Positions 63,627 to 64,000 of a stretch of 64,000 bases of DNA are shown here, piece after piece; position 1 is the first letter of the stretch, and every line of letters starts with the position of its first letter. Under the pieces are notes generated by a model. It did not search any database, was not told the origin of the DNA, and worked only from the letters and a program-made list of their open reading frames with translations. The stretch lies in the NCBI GenBank assembly GCA_028284345.1, contig JANQRY010000010.1, forward strand, positions 124,001 through 188,000, read 5' to 3'. The position numbers and the translations under genes are program-made. Source of the stretch: Hyphococcus sp. Lineage in GTDB: Bacteria; Pseudomonadota; Alphaproteobacteria; Caulobacterales; Parvularculaceae.

Positions 63627-64000
63627 ATGCCTAAACCTTTCGATCTCAATCTTCTTAGAAGCCTCGACGCCCTTCTTCAGGAGGAAAACGTCACGCGCGC
63701 GGCCGCGCGGCTTAACGTGACGCAGCAAACCATGAGCGGTTCGTTGTCACGGCTACGAGACCATTTCGGCGACCCGATACTGGTCAGAGTGGGACGCCGC
63801 CTGCGTTTGACGCCGCTTGGCCGTTCGCTTTTGCAGCCGGTTCGGGAAGCCATCCTGCGCGCCGACTTCGCCTTGGAAACCCAGCCCCATTTCGAACCGC
63901 GCCACGCCGTCCGGGAGTTCACGCTCGCCATGTCGGACTATGCAACGCTAGTGTTTCTGCCGCATTTCCTGCGCCGCCTGGCGAAACAAGCGCCGGGCAT
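63627..64000 (+). CDS. LysR family transcriptional regulator (partial)
   Basis: The first 124 residues are visible; the gene runs off the window. NLLRSLDALLQEENVTRAAARLNVTQ and the recognition helix MSGSLSRLRDHFGDPIL are the LysR winged helix, here with the NodD/PcpR-like FGDPILVRVGRRLRLTP spacing. The effector domain begins near residue 95. AAGGA precedes ATG 63627. Divergent from paoABC, so it probably controls it. Confidence 0.9.
   Translation, partial: MPKPFDLNLLRSLDALLQEENVTRAAARLNVTQQTMSGSLSRLRDHFGDPILVRVGRRLRLTPLGRSLLQPVREAILRADFALETQPHFEPRHAVREFTLAMSDYATLVFLPHFLRRLAKQAPG

Noticed and set aside
1-64000. CRISPR arrays, rRNA genes, insertion-sequence transposases, toxin-antitoxin or defence genes
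   Set aside because: I looked for repeated spacers, DDE/HUH motifs and known defence domains and found none that could be supported.

Overview
The window is a high-GC bacterial chromosome segment that looks alphaproteobacterial (inference). The evidence is the rpmH-rnpA-yidC-engB cluster, a phasin pointing to polyhydroxyalkanoate storage, four TonB-dependent receptors, and intergenic palindromes of the kind common in that class. A marine or soil oligotroph near Caulobacterales, Hyphomonadaceae or Parvularculaceae would fit, but the sequence alone does not settle this.

Left chromosomal part (1-22588): the 3' end of a biotin-dependent acyl-CoA carboxylase, a homocysteine S-methyltransferase, an M49-type lipoprotein peptidase, an MltB-type lytic transglycosylase, a phasin, mnmC, both transsulfuration enzymes (cystathionine beta-synthase and a cystathionine gamma-lyase/synthase), an AT-rich orphan gene, Spx/ArsC-like and YaiI-like proteins, Hsp20, an alanine/sodium symporter, engB-yidC-rnpA-rpmH, a TVP38 membrane protein coupled to a flavin disulfide reductase, an orphan histidine kinase, a gamma-glutamyltransferase and tRNA-Arg(ACG).

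Island (22541-52834): a 48-bp perfect direct repeat of the 3' part of tRNA-Arg occurs at 22541-22588 and again at 52787-52834. It encloses about 30 kb with visibly lower GC. This is the signature of an element integrated into a tRNA gene, although I see no integrase. The cargo is catabolic and falls into two modules. Module 1 (about 22.8-42.7 kb) has an IclR regulator, a TonB receptor, an MFS porter, a secreted cyclase-family hydrolase, a ThDP decarboxylase-like enzyme paired with an aldehyde dehydrogenase, a second aldehyde dehydrogenase, two short-chain dehydrogenases, an alpha/beta hydrolase, two CoA ligases, two crotonases, a DsbA-like isomerase and a RidA-like protein. Four copies of a 15-bp dyad (consensus TTTCATATAAYGMAA) sit in front of its transcription units. 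Module 2 (about 43-51 kb) has a GntR/FCD regulator, a TonB receptor, a three-domain RidA-like fusion, an MFS porter, an MDR reductase and an AstE-like zinc hydrolase. Two of its promoters carry dyads with identical 32-bp geometry. Together these look like import, hydrolysis, oxidation and CoA-dependent breakdown of an unidentified organic acid or amide. No oxygenase or ring-cleavage enzyme is present.

Right chromosomal part (52835-64000): a TonB receptor and beta-propeller phytase behind a Pho-box-like sequence, another TonB-dependent receptor, a three-subunit molybdenum aldehyde oxidoreductase (PaoABC type), and the start of a divergent LysR regulator with a perfect dyad between them.
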